64,000 nt of DNA from Candidatus Zixiibacteriota bacterium (GCA_040753875.1 JBFMDV010000032.1:1-64000), one strand, 5' to 3'; shown: positions 43,948-53,480, numbered from the stretch's first letter. Made by a program: numbers and translations. Notes: generated by a model not told the origin, from the letters alone.

Positions 43948-45551
43948 CGCGATTCCTGTCTGAGAATATGCCTAAAACGGAGCAGTTCCATCAGGCGGAA
44001 ACCGCTGTAACGGCCAATATAGATGTACAGCGCGACCACCAACAGGATCGTCTCGGGAAAACTTATCACTACGGCCTGCAGGAATCGGGAGGCCATCAGA
44101 GCAAAAGCACAGGTGGCGACGAGAAGAGTAAAGAAGGCCATTTTTACGGCTTTCATCATGCCGGACTCTTCGGCGATGAGCGAGAATCGCTCGACCGTAA
44201 GGGTCATGATGACCATGGGGAAGAGAGCCACACGCGCCAGATCGAGAAACCCCATCGAAACTCCCAGTCCAGTCAGCAACAGGATGAACAGCACGACGGC
44301 CGAGAGTATCACCGCGAGCCGCGGCGTATGGAGCAGTTGCAGCCGGTTGAGGAAGTACCTGACCCCGGCTCCGAACAAGACGATGAGGGTGAACAAAACG
44401 GCTCCATTCAGAAGCCCGGTGTCGCGCCAGCCGATGGCTATCAATGCCGGCATGAAGGTGCCGAACGTTTCTATCCCGATGATATTTCGGAAGAGTACCA
44501 CTGCCAGTACGCCGATCGGAAGCATGATGATGATCCGCAGCAGCTCCAATGATATGGCGGATCGTTTGAAGGTCGCCCAGACGTTCAGGATGTCGAGCGG
44601 ATGGCTTTTCAGACCGGTCAGGCCGGCCAGATTCGAAACGAGCCGTTTGCGAAGATTGAAATAGAATTTGAAATTGATGTCGCGGGTGTGTGTGATGAAC
44701 GGCTGCTCATTGTAATACAAGATGAGGTAGTTCGACGGTATCTCCGCGAAATACTTGTTCGTCGGGCAGAATGGCACCCAGTACCCCCGAACATACAGGT
44801 CTACCCAGATATGGGTAGCGGTGGATTGCCCGGCTTCGAGTATTTTCCCGCCGACGAGCCGTGCGGGAATGCCGGCATGCCGAGCCAGTGCGACCATCAG
44901 ACGTGATTTGCCGCCGCATGACGCTTCACCGATATGATAGGCAGTGAGGGCGTCAGTCTGACCGGAGTAGTTCACGTAGCGGAGCCCGTAGGTGACGAAC
45001 TGATAGATCCGGTCGATGTTGTCCAACAGGGTCCGGCTTTCGGCAATGCCGAGTGAATCCGCCAGTGCCGCGATCTCCGGACTGTCGGCCTGAATGGCCG
45101 AATCGGCCAACAGAAATTGCGCCACGCTGTCTGGTATCGGCTGCACCGCGGGAAGAGTCGAGTCAATCAGGAAGCGCTGATTGCGCGTCATGACGGTGGC
45201 CGTGTAACCAAGTCGCCGCCGGCCGACCGTCCCCTGACTTGCCCAGGAGCCGCGCCGATTTCCGCCCTCCTCGACGACCTCGAACTTGAGATCGGCCGAA
45301 TTGAACGCTTCATCGCTCACTGTCTGATTCGGCAGGCTCTGTGGCAGCGCCATGGAGACTTCCACTGGGCTGCCGTGACCGTCGAATTCCAACACCGTCT
45401 CCAACAAATAGCTCTCGCTCTGGATCACGGCATTCAGATTATAGCCCAGGTAGGTGATCTTATAGAACGCCATGACTGAGGCCGCGATCACCAGCAGAGC
45501 GGGGATGACGGCGACAGCCAGGCGGGAGCTGTGGCGTACGATCACGGGCAT
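43944..45551 (-). CDS. transglutaminase-like domain fused to 7TM helices
   Basis: The product has 535 residues. One N-terminal helix, an extracytoplasmic domain and then a transglutaminase fold follow: Cys in GEASCGGKSRLMVALARHAG and His in TATHIWVDLYVRGYWVPFCP. The position normally occupied by the catalytic Asp (DPT) is Cys (CPTN), so the triad is incomplete. The last 200 residues form about seven membrane helices. Families of this type (inactive transglutaminase-7TM) pair with RimK-like ATP-grasp genes and are thought to bind peptides made by them. It overlaps its neighbours on both sides. Confidence 0.87.
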   Translation of the reverse strand: MPVIVRHSSRLAVAVIPALLVIAASVMAFYKITYLGYNLNAVIQSESYLLETVLEFDGHGSPVEVSMALPQSLPNQTVSDEAFNSADLKFEVVEEGGNRRGSWASQGTVGRRRLGYTATVMTRNQRFLIDSTLPAVQPIPDSVAQFLLADSAIQADSPEIAALADSLGIAESRTLLDNIDRIYQFVTYGLRYVNYSGQTDALTAYHIGEASCGGKSRLMVALARHAGIPARLVGGKILEAGQSTATHIWVDLYVRGYWVPFCPTNKYFAEIPSNYLILYYNEQPFITHTRDINFKFYFNLRKRLVSNLAGLTGLKSHPLDILNVWATFKRSAISLELLRIIIMLPIGVLAVVLFRNIIGIETFGTFMPALIAIGWRDTGLLNGAVLFTLIVLFGAGVRYFLNRLQLLHTPRLAVILSAVVLFILLLTGLGVSMGFLDLARVALFPMVIMTLTVERFSLIAEESGMMKAVKMAFFTLLVATCAFALMASRFLQAVVISFPETILLVVALYIYIGRYSGFRLMELLRFRHILRQESR

Positions 45552-47083
45552 GTCGGGTTGGTCGTTGCGTCGAGTTGAGTTTGGGCAGCGGCCGCCTTGC
45601 TGCAGTTCGGGAATTGCATCACCACCGTGCAGTACTCCGCGTGAGCCGACGGGTCATTCACACCGAACAGCTTCTGATCGCTCTTGCCGGCCCAGTAGTG
45701 CGCCTCGCCGGCCTGTTTGTCGTTCGGATACGTGGTGTAATAGGTCACGTACTGGTTCTTGGCGTTCACGTAGTCGGCATCGTTGTAATATGCAGAGGCG
45801 ATACGGTAGGTCGCATCAGGTACGAAGTCGTTGGTCGGATAGGCGGCGATATACGCCTGGTACATGGTAACGGCGGTTGGAAAGTTGTCCATGTTGTACT
45901 CACAGCTCGCCGCATAGAACCTGGCATGGGGAGCGAGGGTGGAATTCGGAAACTTGATGTACACGGAATCGAAATCAGCCTGCGCCTGCGTATACGAATA
46001 GCTTTCCACATTGTACTTACAGTGCGCCCGATAATACCAGGCATCGGCGAGCTTGTCACCCGTTGGATAGCTGGTAATGCTGGTTGAGAGTGAAGCGAGC
46101 GCCTGCACGTAATCTTCCTGATTGTAGTAGCTCATCCCTTTGTAAAAGCTCGCCTTGGCCGCCTCACGGGTCGTGGGATATGACGTCAGCAGCTTATTGT
46201 ACTGGGTCAGAGCGTTGGTGTACTGGTCATGCACGTAATACAGGGATGCGGCATTGTACAAAGCACCGGGGATATCGATCGAACCCGGGTAGTTCGTTTC
46301 CACCGCCAGGTAGGCGTTGATCGCCGGCGTGACGTTTCCGAGCGCTTCATTCTCCACGCCGACGCGATATTGCGCCTTGGAACCGACGTAGGAACTTGGA
46401 TAATTGGTCACCACGAACTGAACATCCGACAGCGCGCCGGCATAATCAAGCTTCTGATCCTTGTAATACCCGCGCCAATAGTACGCATCCGGCACCAGCG
46501 TGTCTGCGGGGTACGCGGAGACCAACAGGCTCAGGTTGTTGATGGTAGAATCGTATTGGTTAGTCTGCCCGAAAGCGAGTGCGATGCGATATCGCGACGA
46601 CGCGGCGTACTTACCGCTGGGGTTGGCCGTGATGAGCGATCGAAAGCGGGCGATCGCCGAATCAAATTTGTTATACGTGTAGAAGCGCATCGCCTCGCCG
46701 AAGAGACGCCCCTCGGTGTCGGCGCTGGCCGGCAGGGTTAGAAGCGGCGCCGCAATGCTCTGTCCGGCCGAAGTGATCGAAATCCCACCGGCAGTCTGGT
46801 CGGTGTAACCGGCTTTCGATGCGGTCAGTGTATAGGTGCCATAGGGAACCCCGACGATCGTATAGTTGCCTGCGGCGTTGCTCGCGCCCACAATGCTTGT
46901 GCCGGACACGAAGATGAAGACACCCGAATAGTTGCCCGTACCGGCCAGATGTACGGTACCGGAGATCGTGCCTGAGGGGACCAGGTCGATGTTGACGAAA
47001 GTAGTGTCAGCCAGTGCGGAAACGGCAAGCACCATCAAGCCGGTGAGCACGACTGCGAATTGGATGGAACGACGGTATAACAT
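45542..47083 (-). CDS. secreted carboxypeptidase-regulatory-like plus tetratricopeptide (YbgF/BamD-like) protein
   Basis: The product has 513 residues from the ATG at 47081-47083 with AAGGAGAG upstream; a longer frame to 47230 has no signal peptide at its start. The signal peptide is FAVVLTGLMVLAVSALAD. Residues about 25-110 are a CarboxypepD_reg-like beta-sandwich (SGTVHLAGTGNYSGVFIFVS; YTLTASKAGYTDQTAGG). The rest consists of tetratricopeptide-like units with the YP-x-S/T pattern of outer-membrane lipoproteins such as YbgF (FRSLITANPSGKYAASSRYR; AGEAHYWAGKSDQKLFG). It is probably a periplasmic scaffold for the operon. Confidence 0.82.
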   Translation of the reverse strand: MLYRRSIQFAVVLTGLMVLAVSALADTTFVNIDLVPSGTISGTVHLAGTGNYSGVFIFVSGTSIVGASNAAGNYTIVGVPYGTYTLTASKAGYTDQTAGGISITSAGQSIAAPLLTLPASADTEGRLFGEAMRFYTYNKFDSAIARFRSLITANPSGKYAASSRYRIALAFGQTNQYDSTINNLSLLVSAYPADTLVPDAYYWRGYYKDQKLDYAGALSDVQFVVTNYPSSYVGSKAQYRVGVENEALGNVTPAINAYLAVETNYPGSIDIPGALYNAASLYYVHDQYTNALTQYNKLLTSYPTTREAAKASFYKGMSYYNQEDYVQALASLSTSITSYPTGDKLADAWYYRAHCKYNVESYSYTQAQADFDSVYIKFPNSTLAPHARFYAASCEYNMDNFPTAVTMYQAYIAAYPTNDFVPDATYRIASAYYNDADYVNAKNQYVTYYTTYPNDKQAGEAHYWAGKSDQKLFGVNDPSAHAEYCTVVMQFPNCSKAAAAQTQLDATTNPTCP

Positions 47084-47138
47084 GAATCTCTCCTTATTGC
47101 CTTTGTACTTGGGACCCCGACACTTGCTTTCTCGTGTG

Positions 47139-47651
47139 TTAGAGCGGACAACTGGGTATCCCAGAGCCGAAAAAGAGGAAATCGATAAGAACCTGCAGAT
47201 CCGATATGTCCACGGAACTCGAGAGGTCAACGTCGTTTTCCGCGAAACACGTGGAAATTGTGCCCCCGAAGAACAGGAAATCGACCATCAACGACAGATC
47301 GCCGATATCCACCACGTCGCCCGGGTCGCCGTCGACATTGCCGGTCGTGCCGGCACAACAACCGAGAGCGACACGAACCGACGTCTTGATATTTGGTACA
47401 TAATTGGGTTCACCGGTCATAAACGTATACAGACCGTCCGGGACATCGGCAAACAGATAGACGCCGGAGCCATTGGTCTGTGTGCTGTCACCGGTTTGGA
47501 GAATTTTCACCACGACATTGGCCAGCGGAACCCCAGTAATGCTGTTCTTGACCACGCCTTTGACCGGTCGCGCCGACGCCGACGACACCATGGCAGCCAC
47601 GACGGCAAGAGCGAACATGATCTTTCGAATTCTTGGACTGAGCATACGCAC
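47139..47651 (-). CDS. secreted carboxypeptidase-regulatory-like protein with dockerin-type repeats
   Basis: The product has 170 residues. A signal peptide (MFALAVVAAMVSSASA) is followed by a carboxypeptidase-regulatory-like sandwich (VKGVVKNSITGVPLANVVVK; YLFADVPDGLYTF). Two dockerin/EF-hand-like segments come next (GNVDGDPGDVVDIGDLSLMV and DVDLSSSVDISDLQVLIDFL). The Asp-rich loops predict calcium binding. This dockerin style is common in Zixibacteria secreted proteins and supports the taxonomic guess. It is the first gene of the downstream minus-strand operon, 55 bases before the tetratricopeptide gene. No cohesin gene is in the window. Confidence 0.8.
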   Translation of the reverse strand: MRMLSPRIRKIMFALAVVAAMVSSASARPVKGVVKNSITGVPLANVVVKILQTGDSTQTNGSGVYLFADVPDGLYTFMTGEPNYVPNIKTSVRVALGCCAGTTGNVDGDPGDVVDIGDLSLMVDFLFFGGTISTCFAENDVDLSSSVDISDLQVLIDFLFFGSGIPSCPL

Positions 47652-47954
47652 CTATATCGTAAAATGTAGTCTGATCAATGGGTTTGAAACGCTGACCACG
47701 TCAACCACGTTCCCATTGTTTCGGATTTCCTGGACAATTGTTCCGTTGGCGAAAGGCAGGCGACCGGGAGCGCGGAGATAAGAGTCTGTAACCATCGAGG
47801 ATATTCCTGTCTTCGCACACACCAACAATGTCTTTTCCTTCAACTTGTTTTCCGACCTGCCGGAGATGGACCCGCTTGGCGGATGCGTTTACGGGCGAGA
47901 ATCACCGCATCTCGGACCGGAAAACAGAGTCAGAAATAATCTCCGTTCGTACAC
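47652..47954. other. intergenic gap between the two long minus-strand operons
   Basis: About 300 bases with no convincing gene, repeat or terminator. It presumably holds the promoter of the dockerin-like gene, but no clear -35/-10 pair was found. Confidence 0.4.
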
Positions 47955-49043
47955 TTATCGGTAAAAAATGGTCTGAAAAGAACCAAGATCTGGCAGGCGC
48001 GGGCCGGGGTGCAGTTCCCGGGGCCACTCGAGGAGCATGTAGGCAAGGATATTACGATGTTCGCCAAGGTCGAGGTCGGTGTTGCCAGCAGGGGACGGAA
48101 CAATACCTGAACCCGGGTCGAACTCGTCCAGAACGATCTTCCGGCATTGGTCGACAAGCAGATGACGGTCCTGTCCCGCCAGCAGGAAACAGAGTCCTAC
48201 CTCGGCCACGATGTCGGCCTTCAGGTTATGAAGGATCCGTGCCTGACGAAGCTCAAAATAACCGAGGATCCAATTGAATTCGGCCGAATCCACGGGCTTC
48301 TGGTAATAGTTGCTTGCAGCTGTCACGAAATGGGTGAGCCCGTATATCTTGTCGCCGAATTCCAGGTCCGATAACTCGGCATCCCTGTCGTCGGGGAAGG
48401 TCTGGCGAAACGCCGATGCATACTCGGTTCGAAAGTCCCCCAACCTCAATTGATACATATAGTAGACGCCGTTGACGGCCTGTGCCGAATAAACCCGGAT
48501 GACCGCCGTGTCCAGGAGGAATAACGGAAGATCAACTTTCCCGAGTTCCACAACGGCCTGCCCGCAGAGTCCCAGACTGCCCGTGCTGCAAACCCCGTAG
48601 TCTTCAAGGGCATATGCTGCTCGCAGCATTTCCAGATACAGGGCCATGTCACCGTTGTGCTCGAACATCTGCCGGCGCAACCGCCCCTTTCTGCCGCCGT
48701 CGTCCATTCGGTCGAGAATCCGGCTCATCTGGCGGTCAACCCATACCCGATTGTGAAGGCTGTCCAGTGTGGCCTGGAGGTTTTTTTCGAGTATCAGGTA
48801 ATCCAGGAAGAGGGGGTAGGCGTATCGTTCATCACCCGTTATGCGGTACATCCGTTGCGCAAAATGGCGCTGCATGCCCGGCTCCAGGCGATACAGATCG
48901 CTTTCGAATGTCTGTCGGATACGCCGAGCCACATCCTGCGGGTTCCGGTTTCCAGCCTCCGAAATAGTCGATATGAAAAGCAGACAGAAAAGCAGCATCA
49001 AAGGAACTGTAACCGTGTTCGCACGTTGGTTCATGGAATTCAA
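47955..49043 (-). CDS. secreted protein of unknown function (possibly DUF3541-like)
   Basis: The product has 362 residues. A signal peptide (VPLMLLFCLLFISTISEA) is followed by a mostly helical domain (RRIRQTFESDLYRLEPGMQR; IYGLTHFVTAASNYYQKPVD; LKADIVAEVGLCFLLAGQDR). The YGLTHF-x-x-A-x-x-YY section is reminiscent of DUF3541 proteins, but I cannot confirm this. It is the last gene of the signalling operon, 53 bases after the histidine kinase, and has no catalytic motif. Confidence 0.65.
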   Translation of the reverse strand: MNSMNQRANTVTVPLMLLFCLLFISTISEAGNRNPQDVARRIRQTFESDLYRLEPGMQRHFAQRMYRITGDERYAYPLFLDYLILEKNLQATLDSLHNRVWVDRQMSRILDRMDDGGRKGRLRRQMFEHNGDMALYLEMLRAAYALEDYGVCSTGSLGLCGQAVVELGKVDLPLFLLDTAVIRVYSAQAVNGVYYMYQLRLGDFRTEYASAFRQTFPDDRDAELSDLEFGDKIYGLTHFVTAASNYYQKPVDSAEFNWILGYFELRQARILHNLKADIVAEVGLCFLLAGQDRHLLVDQCRKIVLDEFDPGSGIVPSPAGNTDLDLGEHRNILAYMLLEWPRELHPGPRLPDLGSFQTIFYR

Positions 49044-49096
49044 GAATGAAGGGTGGCAGGCAACTTGTCAATCCTGAACGCGAGACGGAGACCCGC

Positions 49097-50755
49097 TCAG
49101 GCGGTATCGGGCTTCGTCGGATTGAGCGGGAACCGAAACTCGAAGGCGGTTCCGAAACCGATCTGGCTGCTGATGGCAAAGCTTGCGCCGTGATGCTCGA
49201 GTATCCGTGCGCAGGTAACCAGCCCGTACCCGTGCCCTTTGGGTTTGGTGGTGAGATGGGTCTTGAAAAGCTGGTCCTTCACTTCCGGCGTCATACCCCG
49301 GCCGTTGTCAGAGACGGACAGGGTGACTGACTCCCCTTGCCGTGACGTTGACACGATGATGACGCCGTCCCGTCGGCCGGTTTCAGCGATTGCATCGGCG
49401 GCGTTGTTCAGCAGATTGATGATTACCTGAGCGATCTGGTCTCTGTCCATCTCGAATGCGGGCAAGCGCGGCGCCAGGTCGGCCTTCACGGTTATCCGGC
49501 TGAAGCGTTTCTGGGCCATGGCGAATGACAGCACATCGGTGACGACGTCGTTGATGACGGCCAGCTGTTTCTGGGCATTGACGCGCGCGAAATCCATCAG
49601 GCCCGCCGTGAACCGTTCCATACGCACCACGTTCTCCCTGAGCTTGTCAAGCGTCGACGTGAGTTTCTCCTGGTTCCCCCGGTTGAGATTGGCCAGCGCC
49701 AGTTCGATGCCGCCAAGCACGATTCCAAGATGATTGTTCAACTCGTGAGAGATTGACGATGCCATGATCCCCTGTTCGGCGAACTTCTCGAGCTCGAACA
49801 TTCGTCGCTCGTTGTCATGCTGGATGGTAATATCCTGCAAGGTGAGGATGGACTCTTCGTCCGCCGCGCCCGATGCGGTCGGCACACTCATGCGGGCGCT
49901 GAATATCCGTTCCATCTCACTATCCTTTGCCACCAGCATGGACAAGAGTTTTCGCTCGGTGTCCTGCCGGGCAGCTGTCAGCCGTTCGACCCAGCCGGGA
50001 AAGATCGCCTCGGGAAAGATCGATGCCATCGGAAGACCTACTATGTGACCGGTGGGGCCTCCACCCACCAGTGATTCCACCAGCTCGACCGCCGTCCGAT
50101 TGGCCATGAGGAGTATCCCCTGGGCATCAAAGACCAAAATCGCCTGTTGTACACTGTCCAACGTCCGCAAATGTCGGGCGCTCTGATATGACATTTCGGC
50201 AAACAAGAAGGAGTTGGCAATAAGGGGTGTAATAGTGGCGATCAGGGTTTGCAGCAACTCGAGGTCATGGTCCGTGTAGGGCGCGTTGCCGATACGCTGT
50301 CCGAGCAAGAGCAATCCGATTGTCTTGCCGTCGATGACGAGGGGCGCAAGAAGTCGCGCGCCTGCCTGACGCCAATCGGCCAGGAATGCCGAGCCACCCC
50401 CCTCAATGGCCGGATCATCGATGAGATGCGGCCGGGGCGTAGGCAGGATCGCTGGAAAGCAATTCTCCAGGGCGTCGAGATCACCTGTCGATTCGTGGCC
50501 GCGAAATCGTCCGGTCGCCGCCCTGATAGGCATATCGGAGCCGGGCTGAGGGTCTCGGGTGATGACATAGGCGCTGGTGACGCCGAACTGGCCCGCGACC
50601 GTAAGTGCCAGTGCGTCGATAAGACCCTGTAGATCTGGGTCGCGGGCAAACTGCTCGGCCAGATGGGAGAGCGCCTCCAGCGCCAGGACATCCCGGCCGT
50701 GGTCGACGGCACCGGGTCTCTGGTTCGCACGTGAGTCGGTGGTGGTACGGTTCAT
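49097..50755 (-). CDS. cytoplasmic GAF-PAS sensor histidine kinase
   Basis: The product has 552 residues and no membrane helix. A GAF domain (residues about 30-190: GVTSAYVITRDPQPGSDMPI; LVIDGKTIGLLLLGQRI) is followed by a PAS domain (AILVFDAQGILLMANRTAVE). The phosphoacceptor box is ASSISHELNNHLGIVLGGIE (His about residue 340). The ATPase domain has N box INLLNNAADAIAE, G1 VSDNGRGMTP and G2 TTKPKGHGYGLV. It has no partner receiver in the window. It lies 17 bases after the STAS gene, so it belongs to the partner-switching operon and may feed it a second input. Confidence 0.87.
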   Translation of the reverse strand: MNRTTTDSRANQRPGAVDHGRDVLALEALSHLAEQFARDPDLQGLIDALALTVAGQFGVTSAYVITRDPQPGSDMPIRAATGRFRGHESTGDLDALENCFPAILPTPRPHLIDDPAIEGGGSAFLADWRQAGARLLAPLVIDGKTIGLLLLGQRIGNAPYTDHDLELLQTLIATITPLIANSFLFAEMSYQSARHLRTLDSVQQAILVFDAQGILLMANRTAVELVESLVGGGPTGHIVGLPMASIFPEAIFPGWVERLTAARQDTERKLLSMLVAKDSEMERIFSARMSVPTASGAADEESILTLQDITIQHDNERRMFELEKFAEQGIMASSISHELNNHLGIVLGGIELALANLNRGNQEKLTSTLDKLRENVVRMERFTAGLMDFARVNAQKQLAVINDVVTDVLSFAMAQKRFSRITVKADLAPRLPAFEMDRDQIAQVIINLLNNAADAIAETGRRDGVIIVSTSRQGESVTLSVSDNGRGMTPEVKDQLFKTHLTTKPKGHGYGLVTCARILEHHGASFAISSQIGFGTAFEFRFPLNPTKPDTA

Positions 50756-50772
50756 TGGCGTGGTCTATTCTC

Positions 50773-51123
50773 TCAAGCCCCGCAGATGGCGAGGGCTTCG
50801 CTTCGGGTCTTCTTGACCTTCAGAAAATCCAGCAGATCCAGCACCTGCAGGACATGGGCGGTGGTTTCGGACACGTTGCACAGAATGATATCTCCGCCTT
50901 GATCCCGTGAGGTCTCAATCGTGCCAAGAATGGCCCCTACGCCGGCCGAGGACAAAAACTCCAGTTGCTCGCAGTCCATGATAATGAATGTGTAGCCGCG
51001 GTCTTGTGCCTGTGTGATCGTCCGGACCATCTGCTCGGCATTGTTATTGTCGAGCATGCGGCCAAGCGTGATCAGGAGCACATGGTCGGCGATCGTCTGC
51101 TCGGTGAAACTCAGCGGATCCAT
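50773..51123 (-). CDS. STAS-domain anti-sigma-factor antagonist (RsbV/SpoIIAA-like)
   Basis: The product has 116 residues from the ATG at 51121-51123, directly after the upstream stop; the longer frame to 51315 overlaps that gene and is not protein-like. STAS fold: LLITLGRMLDNNNAEQMVRT, IIMDCEQLEFLSSAGVGAIL (phosphoacceptor serine in FLSSAG) and GGDIILCNVSETTAHVLQVL. In partner switching the unphosphorylated form binds the RsbW-like kinase; the SpoIIE-type phosphatase encoded nearby should reactivate it. Confidence 0.88.
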   Translation of the reverse strand: MDPLSFTEQTIADHVLLITLGRMLDNNNAEQMVRTITQAQDRGYTFIIMDCEQLEFLSSAGVGAILGTIETSRDQGGDIILCNVSETTAHVLQVLDLLDFLKVKKTRSEALAICGA

Positions 51124-51124
51124 G

Positions 51125-51892
51125 CTATCGCCGCCATTTCTTTCGAACCGTGAGTACGTTGCGGTCAGTTGTGTCACGCGTGTACCTGACCCGGTCGGCC
51201 AGTTTGGAGACCATGAGCAATCCAAAGCCGCGCAGTTGGTGGTTCCTGGCGGCGTCGGCGGCACTCCATCGCACGGTCGTGGCGGTGGGATCAAAGGCGC
51301 GTCCGCTGTCGGCAATGGTCATTTCAAGCTGTTCAGATTGGGCGGTGACCTCAACCGTGAATTCGTCGTCGGACCCCAACCCGCTGTGGATACGGATATT
51401 GGTCGCGATTTCGTAGAAGATGGTCCGCAGTTCGAGAATCGTCGTTGCGTCGGCCCCTAATGAATTGAGAAACGACACAAACCGCCCGATGGCCATATCG
51501 ATGCGGGCTGTGTCGATCTTCACCCGCTCGGCGTGCGTTTTTGGGAAGGTGGTGGCTTGGATGCTCTGATCGGGTCGGTGGAAGTTGTCGACTTCAATTC
51601 CTTCGAACGTAAACAAATGAGTCAGGTCCAGCACATACAGCACACGCATCAGGCTGATCGGGGGATTGACCAGCCGCAGGCCGATCGCGGCTTCCCGGCA
51701 GCGCGCGTTGGCTTTCCAGAGCAGATTGACGTGGCTCGATACCACATGCGTGAGCGCGGAACAATCGAGCCGGAGTTGCTGTGGCTGTTCGGCGATGAGC
51801 TCCGCTATTTCCTGCTCGAAAGCGCGACCGAAAGCCGAAGCCGGATCGGACGGCACTCTCACGGTGCGATGGTGATCAGTGACCTGCGACAC
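51125..51892 (-). CDS. STAS domain fused to RsbW-like anti-sigma kinase domain
   Basis: The product has 255 residues. The N-terminal 110 residues read as a STAS domain (LRLDCSALTHVVSSHVNLLW; AIGLRLVNPPISLMRVLYVL). The C-terminal half is a GHKL ATPase of the RsbW/SpoIIAB type: ELRTIFYEIATNIRIHSGLG (N box with IATNIRIH), IADSGRAFDP (G1) and RGFGLLMVSKLADRV (G2). Usually these are separate proteins that bind each other; here they are one chain next to a free STAS protein. The start overlaps the phosphatase gene by 17 bases and the stop abuts the STAS gene. Confidence 0.82.
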   Translation of the reverse strand: MSQVTDHHRTVRVPSDPASAFGRAFEQEIAELIAEQPQQLRLDCSALTHVVSSHVNLLWKANARCREAAIGLRLVNPPISLMRVLYVLDLTHLFTFEGIEVDNFHRPDQSIQATTFPKTHAERVKIDTARIDMAIGRFVSFLNSLGADATTILELRTIFYEIATNIRIHSGLGSDDEFTVEVTAQSEQLEMTIADSGRAFDPTATTVRWSAADAARNHQLRGFGLLMVSKLADRVRYTRDTTDRNVLTVRKKWRR

Positions 51893-53480
51893 CAGCGGTT
51901 TCTCCCTGTTGCGATCTGTAAGTCATGGGGCGTTGCCCGGTCCATTTCAACGCCAGAAGTGTCATGTCATCGGCCTGTGGCGCACCGCCAACGAAGCTCT
52001 CGACATCTGTCATAACGTCCCGCGTCAATTCCACCGGCGCCTTGACGGCAGAACCTGTCAGGACAGTGAGCAGCCGGTCCATCCCGTATTCGCTCTGTGA
52101 GTTGTTCATGGCTTCGTTGATACCATCTGTGTACAGCACCAGCCAATCGCCGGGGGCAAGCGTGAGCTGTGCGCCTTCGATCCGCTTGTCGAACGATGCA
52201 GCATCCATCATACCGAGCGGATACCCTTTGGTCTTGATCAACCGACATTCGTTGCTGACACATTGGACATGTACTAGCGGATTGTGCCCGGCCGACGCGA
52301 AATCGAATCGGCCGTTGCTGCCGTCGAGAAGGCCGTAGAACATCGTAACGAACGTGCCCTTTCGTATCTCGGGCAGCAGTTCCCTATTGACGGCTGAAAG
52401 CAGTTCGGTCGGCTGCGTACACCTGCGCGCATGTTTGATTACCAGGTCACGGGTGAGGAGCATCACCAGCATCCCCGGCAGCGATTTGCCCGACACGTCG
52501 GCAATGACCACGCCCAGCTTGCCCTGGTCGGTCTCGATAAAGTCGTAATAGTCGCCCCCCACGGTTCGGGCGCTTCGATAGGTGCCGGCGAACTGGAAGC
52601 CGTCACCTGTGGGATATGTCTTTGGCAGGATGTTCGACTGGATCTCGCGAGCTATCTCGAGTTCGCGGGTCATCCGTTCCGTCTCCACCATCTGTTTCTG
52701 AGCCTGGTCCAGCCGCGACCCCATGACGCGCAACGTTTCTGCCAGGTAGCCGAACTCATTGGCGCTGGTGACAGCCAGATCGAAGCGGATATGGCCGACA
52801 TCAACCTTCCGCAACGACTCCGTGATCAGTTGGAGCGGTTTCAAACGGCGGCGCAGAATGATCATGGTCAATGGAACGCCCACGACGATCATACCGATGG
52901 TGATCAGAGACACGGTGACGAGCGCAGACCGGCGGGCAACCGCGATCTGGCGGGTTGAGGCTCCCATGGCGAGAGTCCCGAGTGTCACACCCTGTTCGGC
53001 AATGGGGACCGCCACGACGATCGAATCATTGGTGATATGCAGAGCTTCGCCGGTGCGCAAGCGGCTGAGATAGCGCCCGGACGGTGTGATCGACAGCGCC
53101 GAGGCTGACACGACCTGCTTCATGTCCGAATGCGCCAGATAACGGCCGTCGCGGTCGGCGATACCGGCCCAGCCGCAATCGGGGTTTTCCGACATGAGTC
53201 GCTTGCAGATGTCGGTCAACATAAGCGCATCCGGGCCATCGGCCGCTATTACCTGCTTGGCAGCCGCCCCGGCGTATGACCGGGTCTGTACCAGGAGCTT
53301 GTCGATGACGTTGTCGGTGACCGTGGCGACGAGTTGGTTAGTGACCATCAGTCCGGTGACGATCATGAGCAGGAGGACCAAACCGCCAAGATACAGCGCG
53401 AACTCCCGGCGGATAGAGCGGTTGAACCGTGAGGGGGCCGGCCACTGTGAAAGCATGTCCTGGTTCGGCTCAATTGTCAT
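51876..53480 (-). CDS. membrane SpoIIE/PP2C-type serine phosphatase with sensor and HAMP domains
   Basis: The product has 534 residues. Two membrane helices (ALYLGGLVLLLMIVTGLMVT; LITIGMIVVGVPLTMIILRR) flank a periplasmic single-Cache-like domain of about 140 residues (WAGIADRDGRYLAHSDMKQV). A HAMP linker, a short coiled coil (ELEIAREIQSNILPKTYP) and a PP2C/SpoIIE domain follow. The metal-binding acids are in VGGDYYDFIE, VVIADVSGKSLPGMLVM, LVLYTDGINEAMN and PQADDMTLL. It should sense an extracytoplasmic signal and dephosphorylate the STAS partners encoded next. It overlaps the PorV-TPR gene by 11 bases. Confidence 0.92.
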   Translation of the reverse strand: MTIEPNQDMLSQWPAPSRFNRSIRREFALYLGGLVLLLMIVTGLMVTNQLVATVTDNVIDKLLVQTRSYAGAAAKQVIAADGPDALMLTDICKRLMSENPDCGWAGIADRDGRYLAHSDMKQVVSASALSITPSGRYLSRLRTGEALHITNDSIVVAVPIAEQGVTLGTLAMGASTRQIAVARRSALVTVSLITIGMIVVGVPLTMIILRRRLKPLQLITESLRKVDVGHIRFDLAVTSANEFGYLAETLRVMGSRLDQAQKQMVETERMTRELEIAREIQSNILPKTYPTGDGFQFAGTYRSARTVGGDYYDFIETDQGKLGVVIADVSGKSLPGMLVMLLTRDLVIKHARRCTQPTELLSAVNRELLPEIRKGTFVTMFYGLLDGSNGRFDFASAGHNPLVHVQCVSNECRLIKTKGYPLGMMDAASFDKRIEGAQLTLAPGDWLVLYTDGINEAMNNSQSEYGMDRLLTVLTGSAVKAPVELTRDVMTDVESFVGGAPQADDMTLLALKWTGQRPMTYRSQQGETAGVAGH

